Of a DNA stretch of 64,000 nt, positions 34,149 to 47,540 are shown in pieces (within the stretch, counting starts at the first letter, position 1; every line of letters starts with the position of its first letter). The notes beneath the pieces were generated by a model that was given only the letters and a program-made list of their open reading frames with translations, was not told the origin of the DNA and did not search any database. Origin of the DNA: Heterodera schachtii. Its lineage: Eukaryota; Nematoda; Chromadorea; Rhabditida; Heteroderidae. The stretch spans positions 59,376 through 123,375 of the forward strand of contig SIJG01000209.1 of assembly GCA_023374025.1 (NCBI GenBank), given 5' to 3'. The position numbers were made by a program, and so were the translations under genes.

Positions 34149-37100
34149 ATATATATTCATGCCATCAAATTCTCAGAAGAAGTGCTTCTTCGTAGATAAT
34201 TTTATAAAATTTCAATCATTACATTACCTAAAAAATTCCATTTAATTCGCAATCGCTATAAAAAGTCCCAAATATAGCTGAGGTGACTAAAAATAGTATT
34301 CGCCTGTATTTACAAGAAAAAATATAATTTTCTTTTTACAAATGCATCACAAACTTTTCATTCATTCGTCCAGAAATTTTAATGCCACTCTTCGTAGGAA
34401 GAGATGAATATTTTTTAAACTTTTCGCCTAAAATAATTACGCCATTTTTTTGGCATTTTGATTTTGTCAGTTTTTTGGCCATGGTTTTGGGTTTTTAATA
34501 AATTTCTTAACAAAAATGCGAAAAAAGGGTCCATTAATGAATTATTTTTTATAGTATTGAAAATTGACACATTTTAATTTAGACTTTGTTGCAATTTCTT
34601 TTATGTTCATTGTAGTAAATAAATCTTTTTTATTACTTGAGAAAATTGCATGAGAAATTATCTTTTACATTAACTTTTTTTTAATTTCATAAAATATGTA
34701 CTTGGTATATTTAATTATCATTTTTACTTCATTCACTTATTTAAATAATTCTAAATAAGTTACTTGAATATATTTTATCTCCTTTTGCTCTTTCAATCTC
34801 ATGGTCTGAAGTCTCTCACTAATATCATTCGTTTGAAATGTTATTATTAATTATGTATAATGTATAGAGCTTTAGGTTATGAATGCAAATTTATTTTTCA
34901 CTTATTCTTTTATTAAAATAAATTTATAAGTTTTTTCATTATTTTAAAGAATTAAATAATTTAATTTGGTTGTATATATTTTTACCTTTATTATTTTATC
35001 ACCTTTATTCCTATAATATTTTTCATCTATTATTATTTTTAATTTAAGTTCTAAGGATTATTATATAAATTAAAATCATTATTAAAATATATATTTTTAT
35101 GTTTAAGAACATTTCATTTTATAATTTCATATACATAGAACAACTATGAATTAAAATATATTTTTATTAAGTTTAAATTTTTTTTTATTTACTTCACATT
35201 ATTCAAATAAACTAATTAATAACATTTTGCAACATTACTTGGGTATATTTAATCTAGGATAGAATTATTTTAATTTAAAATTATTTTTTTATTTTTTTAA
35301 CTTCATTTATTTCTCGTTCTGATCGAACTGGTAATAATAAAACCTTTCATTTATCATATTGAATTATTACCATTTTATTTATTTTATAAAATTAATATAT
35401 ATTTTTTGCGTTTTTAAAATATTGAACCTTTTTATATTCATATTTCAAAAGATTTAATTTTTATACAATGATTTAAAAATTTTTACTTCTAATTTTTCAT
35501 AATTTTTGTGTTATTATTCTGTTTATATTATTTTTTGTATTTATAAATTTAATCAACTATATAAATAATTATGAAGCTAATTAATTTCAAAACATAAAGC
35601 ATGTTTTAAACTTTATTAATAAAATAAATGTAATTATAGTTAATGCTTTATTATTATTTTTACTTGAGTTTTTTTTTAAGATAATTTAAAGAAATTACTT
35701 ATATTTTTAATATTATCAAGAATTAATTTTTAATTACAATCTTTTTTTTTTTAATTGTCCATTTAATTTTCTTTTCTTTTTTTATTAATACTGAATAGAT
35801 AACTTTGTGTATATCATTAATGATGATTTGTCTTAATTTGTTACTTTTTCAATAAAGGATCGATTTCAACTTTTGAGGATTAAAAGAATACATAATGCGG
35901 CACTAGATCATTTCTCTAATTTAAATACCGACAAATTATATAAATTTTTATAAATGTTATTTACATTGGGAATTAGTTATTTTATGAATTGATTAATGAA
36001 TTTTTTTGCTTTTATATGTTCTTTGAGCATAATTAATTAATTTATATTAATTAAAATTATAAGATGGAGCACTTGGGGATAAAAGACAAGATTAAACCTA
36101 GAATGAAAATTGATGCAATGTGTAAATTTTAATATATAATTTATATCAAATAAAATAATAAGATATAGTTGATTGCAAAAAATTCGAAGCATTTAAAAAA
36201 TCAATTAATTTATAAACATTGATTGTAAATAAAATAAAATTTATTAATGATAATAACCGTGGATTTTTGCAAACTAATCTTTAGCTACATGAAATAATAA
36301 ATAAAATTAAGAAAAAACAACATATATTTTTTGCACTTCATAGCCTTATTATTATAGTTTAAGTATCAAATATGAATATATAAAATGTTCATATATTTTT
36401 CATAAATTAATAAATATTTTTAAAAATAATTAAAATATAAAGCAAATGTCTTGAACCTGACTATTAATTTAAATTTAAGATGAAAAAAACCTATAAATGA
36501 AATTCTTGCATACATTAAAACACACATCATTTGCAATTAATCATTGCCAAATAAATTAACGATAATAGCGAAAATGTTGAATCAATTTAAAATAATATTA
36601 AATGTAGATAAATAAAAATTAATCATATCAGAGGTTCTTAGAAATCATAATAAAAAAAACAGATTAATTTTTGACATAAATCAAGTGGTAGCCTGTTTAA
36701 ACAAATTATTTTAAAGGAGTCTGCAATTTATATAAAAAAATAAACCATTCATAAAATGAATTTAAAAAATTTAATATTCTAATGGGACGACTACGAATTT
36801 TCTATTTAGTAAAAACTTTAACAAATAATTTCAACAACAAAATATGCAACCAATCGTTGATGCAGAATAATTTTAAAATAATGTTTAATTTTACGTATGT
36901 TTTCAACACAACAAATTTATCTTAATGATTTATTATGGTAGAGTAATAGAAAATATAATTCAATCAAAGATATATTTTAATATTTTATAGTATAAATAAA
37001 TATACATAAAATAAATCAGTAAAATTCAATTTTTCGTTTAAAAGATTTAATGGGAACCATTTTTAAGAAACATTAACATTTAAGAAAAAATTAATTAAAA

Positions 37101-37257
37101 AAGAAACAAATTTTAATAAACGAAACAAATTATTACTTTAACAATTTATTTTAATTTTGTAAAATAAAATAACAATATTTTTACTCAATTACATTAAAAA
37201 TAATTAATTCAGCAATTATAAATTCTTTATTTATTGAAATATTAGTATATATGTGTA
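34149..37257. other. AT-rich DNA with a diverged copy of the 2.5-kb repeat family
   Basis: The part 34768-34893 resembles 2752-2880 (shared ATATATTTTATCTC and AATCTCATGGT blocks in the same order), so the 2516/4846 repeat is dispersed, not only local. Otherwise nothing is seen. Confidence 0.45.
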
Positions 37258-37440
37258 GTACTGTAAGGTGCCATGGGCTCAACCAATCAGAGGGAGGGAC
37301 GCCCCTCCCGTTCACTCCCTACGCCACTCTCTCCTTTTAGTTTCATTTAACCCTTTTGGCGGATGAGAGAGAAAATCGCAAAAAATTGGCATTTTTGGAG
37401 TTGTAAATTAAATTAAATTAACATTTTTTAAAAGTTGTTT
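37258..37440. repeat. CCAAT-bearing dispersed repeat, copy 1
   Basis: TACTGTAAGGTG, then GGCTCAACCAATCAGAGGGA, a GC-rich stretch and a TTTTTGGAGTTG block. The same order recurs at 50128-50340. AACCAATCAG is a good CCAAT box, so this may be the promoter region of a mobile element; no gene follows. Confidence 0.55.
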
Positions 37441-40400
37441 TCGAGGTAAACCTTAAATAATTGTGAATATTTTAAGAATTTTTTCTCAGATTTTACTAAA
37501 GACCGAAAATTTAAAATTCGTTCAACATCTATTTATTTTGATGTAAAACAGTTGTTTATTGCTTAAAATACGCATAGTGCCCCAAAATTTGATTGATTTT
37601 AACGTATTTTGGAAATTTTTTAAAAATATTTTCGTTCGATTTCGGGCCCGGGATTCGGAATTGGACAAGTCCGGGTTCAGATTATAATCAGCACCTTCGA
37701 AAACCCCACGAAACTGATTTTGAGCTAATAATATAAAAATTTGCCAAAATTCCTAATTTTACATTATGAAGCAACAAATGAAGAAAAGTAACAATTCTTA
37801 AAATATATTACATTCTAATTTTTATGTAATTAACATTTTTTGTTATTTTAGTTAATAAATTTAAAAATATTGAAATATTAAATTAGGAATATGAAGTTTA
37901 GATAACTTGGTAGTGAGTGTTTACCAGTATCAAGAATTGAAAATATTAAATTTTTTCTTAAAATATTTATTATAAAAGACAAATGGAAGAAAACCCAAAC
38001 AAATTCAAATCAGTAAATTAAAATCTTTAAAAAAAATAAATTTATGATACATCAATATTTGGTGTTCAAATAAATAAAAATTAATAAATATCAAAATGAT
38101 TTTCTTTTACAAAAAAAGGAAATAAAAAAATGCAGTTGACCTTATAAATTTTGTTTTAAGAAGACTATTTTAAAAATACGATTAATAAGAAAGAATTTTA
38201 TATAATATAAATAATTGAACCAATTAAAAATTGATTTTCGTTTGAAATAAATGCAACCAGGATATTTAAAACCACATTTTTGCTGTAAAAAAACCAAAAT
38301 AATTTAAATTAATTTATATGACTGATTACGAAAATGATGAATCTCATATGACCAGGAAACGGATTTTAAGTTTTTCACCTATTTGTTTTTTGCGGATAGC
38401 ATATGCTGAGACAAGCGCAAAAAAAACACATTTTCTTCGATCACTTTGCGATTTATAGCGATTTTTTAGCAACTATTTTCAACTGTTTTGGCTTGTGAAA
38501 TTTTTAATAAACTATTTTTAAGCTATTAAAAACAATATTAAAAATGTATTTTAAATGCAGCAAATAATTTATATAGCAAAATAATAATAAATGCCAAAAA
38601 AATATTTAATATATTTAAATAAAAGTGTGAAATCATTAATTTAATATAGAAAGCTGAAATTATTGCATATTATTTTCTAAATTTTTTGTAGAATGGTAAA
38701 TTAAAAAATCACCAGATTTTTAAGTACATACATTAAAACATAGCAGTCTTTATTAACAAAATAAAAAAATTTAAGAAATTTTAAAGGAATCATATAAATG
38801 TTTTATTTTATTTTGAAAGTAAAATTGACTATTCATTAGTATATTAAAATATAAAAAATTATAAAAATGTGCAACAGAGTTTTGCCTCATTTTGAATTCA
38901 ATATGAAATATGGCAATTTAATTTAAATATTATCCAAATAAAAAATCAAAATTTTCAGGAAAAATCAAAATTTTCAGGGGGTCCTTCGACATGAATTAAA
39001 TGAAAAGATGGACTTAAAAAATAAAACCTGTTAGCAGATAAAATAAATATTAAATGAATAAATTATAAAAACATTTAAATTCTAATGAATATAATATAAC
39101 GCGGTTTTGTAAATAAGAAAAAGAAAAAATGAATTAAAAATATGTATCTTATAAAAAAATGTTTATTTTCTTAATTTTTGATAGAAATTTAATAAAATTC
39201 TAAGAACATTTGAGGTCAGGGAAAAATTTTTTAAAAATAATTGTAAGCGATTGATAATATACAAGAAAAAAAAAGTTTTTAACCTAATTAAATAATAATT
39301 TATTCAGTTTAAGTTAAAAATTTGACTTTTCCAATAAATTAATTTATTAGACATAAAAAAACGAGACTTAAAAATTTTTGGAAATGAAAAATTTGTAAAA
39401 AAATATAAAATAAAAACAATTCAAAAATGTCACTTCAAAAAGTTAAAATTTACTAAAATAAGAGAAATGCTAATTTATGAAATACAAAACCTTTTTTAAT
39501 TATTAATGTGATTTAATTAAAATTAGCAAAGGCAAATACCTTAAAAAATAATTACATTTTTGTTAATGCGTACAAAACAAAATGAATTACGTTTAAAAGC
39601 GGAGCGTTGAAAATTATTAAATTATTATTGAAATGCTATAAAATGGCTTTAATGAATAAAAATAAAGAAAACTATTAACTTTTAAATCTCTTGAAGAAGC
39701 TGTGCGTTCCATAAACCTTTTGAAGCTGGGAATGCATGGTAGATAAAAAAATTATTATCATTTTATGACCAATGATTTTCACAGAAAATGTTAAACAAAT
39801 TAATTAATATTTTTTGTATATTCTTTATTCACAACAATTTACATTCATCTCAGGAACATTATGGACAAATTAAAAATAATAATTATTTTTTTTATTTTTG
39901 AGCCATGTTTAGTTGTCAACAAAGTTTGTTTAATAGTTTTAAAATTAAGTACCCGACTTGACCGTAAGGAATTCCCGACAGGATTTGTCGGGAATGGCCG
40001 GAAGATGAAAAAATCGGTGACTCTTTTTGTTACGATTTTTTATTTACAAAATAAATAAAAAAATGTGGTGAAAATTATAATTTAAAAAATGCAATAAAAA
40101 TATAAGCAAATAACAAAAAACGATAAATACAAAAAAAAATAATAAAATAAATTTCCAATCTAAGTCGTTGTTAATAAAAGGTAAAAATAGTTCTTAATAA
40201 AAAATATAAATAAATATATATTTAACAGATAAAATTAAGTATTACGTTATTATTATAATTTTTATTTATTTAGAGCCATAAGTTCAAAAAAATAGCTTAA
40301 ATCAGATTTATTAGTTTTCCATTGCATAAAAATTTATTAAAATTTTTATTATTTAAAATAATATAAATGGGTATTAATTATCTATGACAAAAATTAAAAT

Positions 40401-43400
40401 AAAATTAATGGTGAAATTAAGTAATATACATAAATAAATTATTTTTACATTTTAAATAAAAATTTCAAAATAAAATTTACCTCCACAGGCGGACTTCAAC
40501 GATTTGATGGATTAATTCAAAAATAAAAATTCAAGATATAGGCATGCAATATTTAAAAACATTAGTAATAAAATATTTTATATTCGATTTTTCATAATCA
40601 TATATCGAATTCTTATAATATTAATGGTTATACCAATATTGAAATGTTACATAAAAATTAAATAATTAATTTATAAAAAGTATTTTAACAGAAAATAGAC
40701 TAAATACTAAAAATTATTAAAGAATAACTCGAAATAACGAAACTATCTAGGAAATTTGAAAATGATTAATCTGAAAACTCACCTAATCAACAAAAAAAAA
40801 AAATCAAAAATGATGCCTCATGAGAAATTTAAAAAAGTGAAATGCTTTAAATCTATAAAAATATAAAAAATAAATCCAAATTTTTAGTCATAATGTGTAA
40901 TTTGAGTCGCCATATATCAAATCCTCAAATGTGGGTAGCGAAAAAAGACATATGCCTCAAAATCACGGCTCTACTAATAACATAAAGTCATTTTAATTAG
41001 GTTCGTTTTATTAATAAATTAAATAATTTTTATATCATTAATTTATAGATATTATTTTTTAAAATTGTTTTTTTTTATTTGCAATATAAAGCAAATTATC
41101 TCATTAATGAATTACATCGTTTAATGTATAAAAAAATATTTATTATAAAAATAAAATTTAAAAAATGATAAATATAAAAATTAAGTGACCCAATAAATTA
41201 AACGGTTCACAGAGGAAAATAATAAAAATGAAAATAGATAACAAATATACAAATTTATTATTTTGTTAATTTTAAACAAAATATTTTAAAAATAATAATT
41301 ATAATCTTTATATAAATCTATAATATTTTGTACAATTGGAACAAAGAAAATGCCGATGAAAAATTTTTTAATGCCTTATAAATTGTTTGCTGATAAACAA
41401 TTAAACTAACAAATATTTTTAATGTATTTAACAAATGAATAATGAAAAATATCTAATAAAAAAAAATTTTGACATTTAAATTTAAAAATAGAATATATGA
41501 GCAATTTCAGAATAATAAGCAATTTATAAATTTAAAAAAACAGCAAAGCTATGAGTTTAAATAAAAAAAATACTTATTAAAATAGAAACTAAATAATCAA
41601 ATAAAAATATATTTGAATTGAACTAAACATAACTAATAAATGCAAATTAAAAGGCGTCCACCAACCAAACTATTATCTGCAAAAACCACCAAGAGAATTA
41701 TTTAAAATAGTAAAATTAGTGAGTAATATTTTAAATTTTTTTGTATAATGATTGAAAAAACGTTATTAAATGTAATAATAGTCATTAAATAATAAAACAA
41801 AAATTTATATTTTAGATTTAAAACATTGAAAAATAATTGAATAAGAGATTATATTTATCATGATAGATGAAGTGCAAAAAATACAAGACAATAAAAAAAG
41901 TCAAAATATCCTTTTTAGGAAAGCGGAATTGAATAAGAAAATAGAGATAAATCTAATAAAAACAAATATAAATTAAGAAATAATCATAAAAACAAAATTA
42001 TTATAAAGGGCAGAAATAAAAAAACAAAACATTAGACTACAACCAATTTAAAACTCAAATTCTGAAGAAAAAAATGATAAAATTTAAATACAAAATAAAC
42101 TATAAAGGAAAGAATAATAATATGCATGAAATGATAAATAGAGGAATTTATTAATAAATATTTAAAATAATCGAAAGATTATTTATTAAATAAATATAAT
42201 CTTTAAATAAACTTTGCTAACTCTATTAATTTTACTAATTAATTCGATTAATTTTTTTCAAAATGGCATTTGATTATTTTTTATTAAAATATATGAAGAA
42301 ATACCCTTTAATAATAATGCTTCAATTTAAAAAGCAAAAAATTGGAGTTACAAAAATAGAAAAAATTTTGTAAACTAATTTAATAAAAATTTATATTTAT
42401 TCAATAAAAATTCATTATTTTAAATAATCGTAATATAAATGTTTGCAAATTTTATTGTACTTATTTCAAAGATTATATTTAACAATCTTTTTTTTGCATA
42501 TGCATGTAATAAAAATGTCCATTTAAGAAATGTTTTTAAATTTTTGGCATTTGTCAACAATAATCAATGAATTTTACTAAATTTGACCTAGAAATTGACA
42601 ATTAAAATACAAAAAATATAATAATAAACCATATTTTAATGTCAAGAATTTTAAATACCGTTCCTGTACAATTTGAAAAGAAATAAATAATAAAAAACTT
42701 GCGCAAAATAAAAAAAATTGCCTATAAGAGAAGAAAAACATCTTAATTAAAGAGCGAGAAAATGATCCCAATTACTTCACAAAAATGAATAAATATAAAA
42801 AATATACATATATTTAAGTTAAATAAGTAAAAATTTGTTACATAAGATTGCGCCAAGGATAATTTTCATTTATTTGATAATTAGACGTTAATTATTAATA
42901 GAACAGAATTATCGTTTATAAAAAGTAAGGATGGATTTTCTTAAGGATGTTTTAGATTTACAAAAATCAAATATTGTGCGGACATATTCAAATAAAACCT
43001 AATAAAATTCATAAAAATATAGCAACTCATACGGTAAAAGGCTTAAATTATTTAAAAAAAATTTATTTATATTATAATGGGATTGAAATGGAAACTAAAT
43101 ATATTTAACAAAGTGTATGATAACATTTGTAAATTCAAATGTTTTATAAGAAATATATATATTTTTAAATAATATTGTTATTCTGTAAATAAAACTGAAA
43201 TAATTCAAAGCCAAAAATAATATTTTTTTAATCAAATAGAAAATTTTTTAATTTAATCACGATTAAATTTCAAAAAATTCTTAAATTTAAAATTAAAAAC
43301 ACGAAGATTTACAAAAAAAAAAAAAAAATTTTAATTATTAAAACAACTCTTAGAGCTATATTTACGTTAAATATAATAAAAAATAAAAACATTTAATATT

Positions 43401-43465
43401 ATTATTTTTTAATTTTGAGCTTAGAGTTTAATTTTTCCGTTTTATTTACATATTTTAATTGAAAC
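37441..43465. other. AT-rich intergenic DNA with a few small structures
   Basis: No gene is seen in about 6 kb. A less AT-rich patch at 37620-37720 loosely resembles the arms of the foldback at 49097. A perfect 10-bp hairpin lies at 39971-39995 (ATTCCCGACA and TGTCGGGAAT, loop of five). A short direct duplication AAAATCAAAATTTTCAGG is near 38943 and 38962. Confidence 0.5.
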
Positions 43466-43690
43466 ATGTACAGGGTGCGGCAATAGTAACTCAGACGATT
43501 TTTACCATCTAACACCATCGTAATAGCCAAAATCATTATTAATTGTTCCTACTGAAGGGCCTCACCCGAAAAATCATCGAACGGAGCCATTTCGCCCAGT
43601 TCTTTATGGTCTTGGGCTGCATTTGTGCCATCGGTAAGACTCCCCTGGAAAAGGATTTGGCACCGACACACGGGGCAAGAACTGCAATTC
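43466..43690 (-). mobile_element. Mariner/Tc1-like end remnant
   Basis: TACAGGGTGCGGCAATAGTA at 43469 resembles a mariner terminal repeat flanked by TA. The adjoining 220 bp are much less AT-rich than the surroundings and on the minus strand hold a broken frame with a basic, Trp-rich segment (KTIKNWAKWLRSMIF). No opposite end is visible. The family assignment is tentative. Confidence 0.35.
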
Positions 43691-45090
43691 AGCTGTGAAA
43701 ATTTTCAGTAAAATGAATGAAATTTACTAAAGAACAAAATTTTGAAAAATGCAAAGAAAATAAAAATAACCTCAGAGGTATTAATAAAATTAATAATAGT
43801 TTAAATAATAAAAAATATTGAATGAAAATATCCCACATAATGAATATAAAATTAAAATATGGAAAAAATAAGTATTTAGTCCATAATAAGTCATTACTGT
43901 TTGATAAAAATATTTTAAAAATTTTAAATTATTATTTGCTTCAAACAAAATTTTTAAAAATGCAAATAATGTATGATCTTAAATATATTTATTTGGTGAC
44001 CCGATCTACTTATGTGCAGATAATAATGAAAAATAAATAAATAATTTAATTAAAAACCCTTTTTGTTAATAAAGTAGCAAATATCATATTTTCGAAAAAA
44101 ATAAAAAAATAATCAAATTTAAAATAAAAATTTTTTTTTTTGGTTAATGCAGTGATAAATTTAAATTAATTTTTCAAAAAACCTTAATTTCGCAATATTT
44201 TAACAGCATTTATTGCCAAAATCAGTGGCAAATAATAAGATTTTTATACCATTTGAATTTTTTGAAAAATTTTATAATAAAAATTGTTTGAGCATTATGT
44301 ACTTTACAAAATTTCATTTTTTAGTTCAATGCAAAAGATTATTTTTCTCTTCGTAATTAAAAGGTTCTTATTCTTTTTTCTTAGTATAATATAATATTTT
44401 CTTTGCTGGTGGGTTTTTTTATAAATAAATATAGGTACAAGCTTTTTAAAAACCTAAACTTTAAACACAATTATGTTCAGACAATAAAAAATTAAAGAGT
44501 TTTATTTAAAAAAGAAAATTCTTTTCATTTAAAGCAAATATGGCTTATTTTGTGAAAACAGATTCATTTCGACAAGAGTTATTTTTATTAGAACTAATTA
44601 GTAAATAAATTAAATACAAATAATATAATTACAACAATTCAAAAAATCTATGCGCTAATTAATTATTTATTCACAAAATTGAGAATACGCAGAATCCGAT
44701 GTTTTATGAATGAAGTTAAAAAAATATGTAAAAAAAATAAAATTTTATAAAAAAACCAAAAAATCTCCAAATTTTAAAAATAAAATAATAATAAAATATT
44801 GAAAACATAAATTGCTAAATAAAGTTTTCATAATTAATCAAAATTATTAACCTATTTTTGTTGGATATGATGGATTTTAATTATTTATTTGAATTAGCGC
44901 CAACACAGTAACATTTTATTAATAGTTTATTAATATTTTTCAGTCTAAATAAAACAATGTGGGGGGCTTTTTGTAAATGGGCTGCCGAATTGCTTTCCCG
45001 AAGGAATTTTGGGAAAATTTTTTTTGCGTTAGCCTTCTGATCTCATTTAAGAACTTTTGGACCGCGTCAAAGACAGCAAAAAAATTTGGG
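43691..45090. other. AT-rich intergenic DNA
   Basis: Nothing coding. Composition begins to change at about 44960, where the GC-rich island starts. Confidence 0.55.
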
Positions 45091-45094
45091 AACT

Positions 45095-45880
45095 GAGATA
45101 TGCTAACTTTTTTTTGCTAACTTTTCGAAAATCGGCGCATAGCGCCTGGCAGCGCACAGCTAGCGCTTCGGTGCCGCTTGCAAAAAGTTGAGGCATGCTA
45201 TGGGGAGCATTTTAAAAAAAAATTTGGCGCGATTCGACAAGTCTAAAGGGTCGAAATGGGTCCGGCGCCAGGCCCGTTTTGCGCCATGGAGAGCCAACTT
45301 TTGACCCACTGATGCTAGGAAGCCAAAAATTTTTTCCCCCGCGCGTCCCCTACCCTGTAAGGCTTGGAGCAAAAATTGGGGTCTCTCGCCGGGCGCTTTG
45401 CGCCGAGATATGCTAACTTTTTTGCGCCAAGTTTGCGCAGCGCCTGGCGCTGAAGAGCTGCTGTCTTGCAGTTGCTTGGCGAAAGTTGCGACGTGCCATG
45501 GGGATCAGTTTAAAAAAAAAATTGGCGCAATTGGCCTGTTGGGCGCTGAGATATGCTAACTTTTGTTGACCACTTTGCGCCATAGAAAGCCAACTTTTGC
45601 GCCGTCAATGCTAGAGAGCCAGAATTTTTTTCCCCGCGCGTCCCGCACCCTAAAAGGCTTGAAATCAAAGTGCCGTCTGGCGCCGGGCGCTTTGCGCCGA
45701 GATATGCTAACCTGTTTTTGCTAACTTTTCTAGAATGGCGCCTAGCGCCTGGCGCTGAAGAGTAGCTGTCTTGCCGTTGCTTGGCGAAAGTTTCGGCATG
45801 CCGAATGGAGCTTTTTAAAAAAAAGTTCGACCCGATTCGACAAGTCTAAAGGGTCGAACCACCTTTAGCCCCTGGGTGGA
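45095..45880. repeat. About 2.5 tandem copies of a ~300-bp repeat
   Basis: The motif GAGATATGCTAAC recurs at 45095, 45405 and 45699, giving periods of 310 and 294 bp. Each unit continues with AGCGCCTGGC, a TTGCTTGGCGAAAGTT-like block, an A run and CGCGCGTCCC. Copies are diverged. GGCGC and GCGCC occur very often. Confidence 0.7.
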
Positions 45881-45982
45881 GCAAAATGCAAAGTCGGCAT
45901 TTTCGCGTGAAGCTGTGTTTTTTTGGTCTAAAGAATGGGCGCAGGCCTAAAAAAGCGACTTTTCGACAATTTGGTCAAAACC

Positions 45983-46049
45983 GACAAAGTGTCGACACTC
46001 CAAAAACGGACAAAGTGTCGACACACTTGCTGGGACAAAGTGTCGACAC
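45983..46049. repeat. Three copies of GACAAAGTGTCGACAC
   Basis: Exact copies at 45983-45998, 46009-46024 and 46034-46049, spaced 26 and 25 bp. Each contains the 10-bp palindrome GTGTCGACAC. Looser copies (GGGACAAA followed by a GTCGAC- or GGCGAC-like block) continue to about 46155. Confidence 0.8.
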
Positions 46050-46155
46050 AGTGCTTTTTGTGCATGGAATGGAGGGGAAAGTGCTCGAGTGTCTGTTTTA
46101 GACCATTTGGACAGCTGGGACAAATGGGCGACACCGGGACAAAAGGTCGACGCGA

Positions 46156-46207
46156 TGGCATCCACTGGCCATTTGATAATTTCTTTTATTGGCATCCACT
46201 GGCCATT
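46156..46207. repeat. Direct duplication of TGGCATCCACTGGCCATT
   Basis: Exact copies at 46156-46173 and 46190-46207. It lies between the palindrome array and the satellite. Confidence 0.75.
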
Positions 46208-46258
46208 AGAGAGCCTGAGCACTTATGTCATGCATGCGCCTTAGCGAAGCCATCGTTC

Positions 46259-47330
46259 GTCAAGCCCTCAGGTTCCAACTGCTCACGGGTGCCATGCATG
46301 CCCATTCGCCAAGCCCTCGGGTTCCAACTGCTCACGGGTGCCACGCATGCCCATTCGCCAAGCCCTCGGGTTCCAACTGCTCACGGGTGCCACGCATGCC
46401 CATTCCAACTGCTCACGGGTGCCACGCATGCCCATTCGCAAAGCCCTCGGGTTCCAACTGCTCACGGGTGCCATGCATGCCCATTCGCCAAGCCCTCGGG
46501 TTCCAACTGCTCACGGGTGCCACGCATGCCCATTCGCCAAGCCCTCGGGTTCCACTGCTCACGGGTGCCACGCATGCCAATTCCAACTGCTCACGGGTGC
46601 CACGCATGCCCATTCGCAAAGCCCTCGGGTTCCAACTGCTCACGGGTGCCACACATGCCCATTCGCCAAGCCCTCGGGTTCCAATTGCTCACGGGTGCCA
46701 CGCATGCCCATTCGCCAAGCCCTCGGGTTCCACTGCTCACGGGTGCCACGCATGCCTATTCCAACTGCTCACGGGGGCCACGCATGCCCATTCGCAAGCC
46801 CTCGGGTTCCAACTGCTCACGGGTGCCACGCGTGCCCATTTCAACTGTTCACAGGTGCCACGCATGCCCATTCGCCAAGCCCTCGGGTTCCCACACTGTA
46901 GCACGGGTGCCACGCATGCCCATTCCAACTGCTCACGGGTTCCCACACTGTAGCACGGGTGCCACGCATGCCCATTCCAACTGCTCACGGGTGCCACGCA
47001 TGCCTATTCGCATGCCCATTCCAACTGCTCACGGGTGCCACGCATGCCCATTCGCCAAGCCCTCGGTTTCCAATTGCTGCGCGGGTGCCACGCATGCCCA
47101 TTCGCCAAGCCCTCGGGTTCCAACTGCTCACGGGTGCCACGCATGCCCATTCGGCAAGCCCTCGGGTTCCAACTGAGCACGGGTGCCGCGCATGCCCATT
47201 CCAACTGCTCACTGGTGCCACGCATGCCCATTCGCCAAGCCCTCGGGTTCCAACTGAGCACGGGTGCCACGCATGCCCATTCGCCAAGCCCTCGGGTTCC
47301 CACACTGAGCACGGGTGCCACGCATGTTCA
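46259..47330. repeat. GC-rich minisatellite, 24 units of about 49 and 32 bp
   Basis: The long unit is CCCATTCGCCAAGCCCTCGG followed by GTTCCAACTGCTCACGGGTG and CCACGCATG (49 bp). The short unit lacks 17 bp flanked by TTC on both sides. Long and short units are mixed, with late variants carrying CACACTGTAGCACGGG or GAGCACGGG. Because 49 is not a multiple of three and the unit has no stop in any forward frame, long open frames occur in all frames; they are a by-product of the repeat, not genes. Confidence 0.9.
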
Positions 47331-47540
47331 GGTTTGCGAAGCCTGCCCATGCCCCGACAATCGACATGCCACGCGCATGTTCCGGTAGCTGCTACTGCAC
47401 GAACATCCAGACACGCACCTTTCGGTAGCTGCTACTGCACTAACAACCTGGACGGTCTACCCCGTTACTGTCTACAACTCAAAGGGCTAGGCCGGGGCTT
47501 TGCCTCCACTCCCCACGCATGCCCTCAGAGCGGCTAGTTT
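47331..47540. repeat. Right edge of GC-rich island, GTAGCTGCTAC repeat
   Basis: CGGTAGCTGCTACTGCAC occurs twice, near 47384 and 47423. GTAGC and GCTAC can form a short hairpin. Composition returns to AT-rich DNA at about 47540. Confidence 0.55.

Noticed and set aside
39971..39995. Rho-independent terminator-like hairpin
   Set aside because: It is a perfect 10-bp hairpin, but the genome is eukaryotic and no gene lies upstream.
45935..47176. A 413-codon plus-strand frame across the satellite
   Set aside because: The repeat unit has no stop in any forward frame and its 49-bp length rotates the frame, so long open frames appear in all frames and on the minus strand. The translation is repeat-derived with no domain.
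46259..47330. CRISPR-like array
   Set aside because: The units are contiguous and vary by deletion. There are no unique spacers, and the context is eukaryotic.
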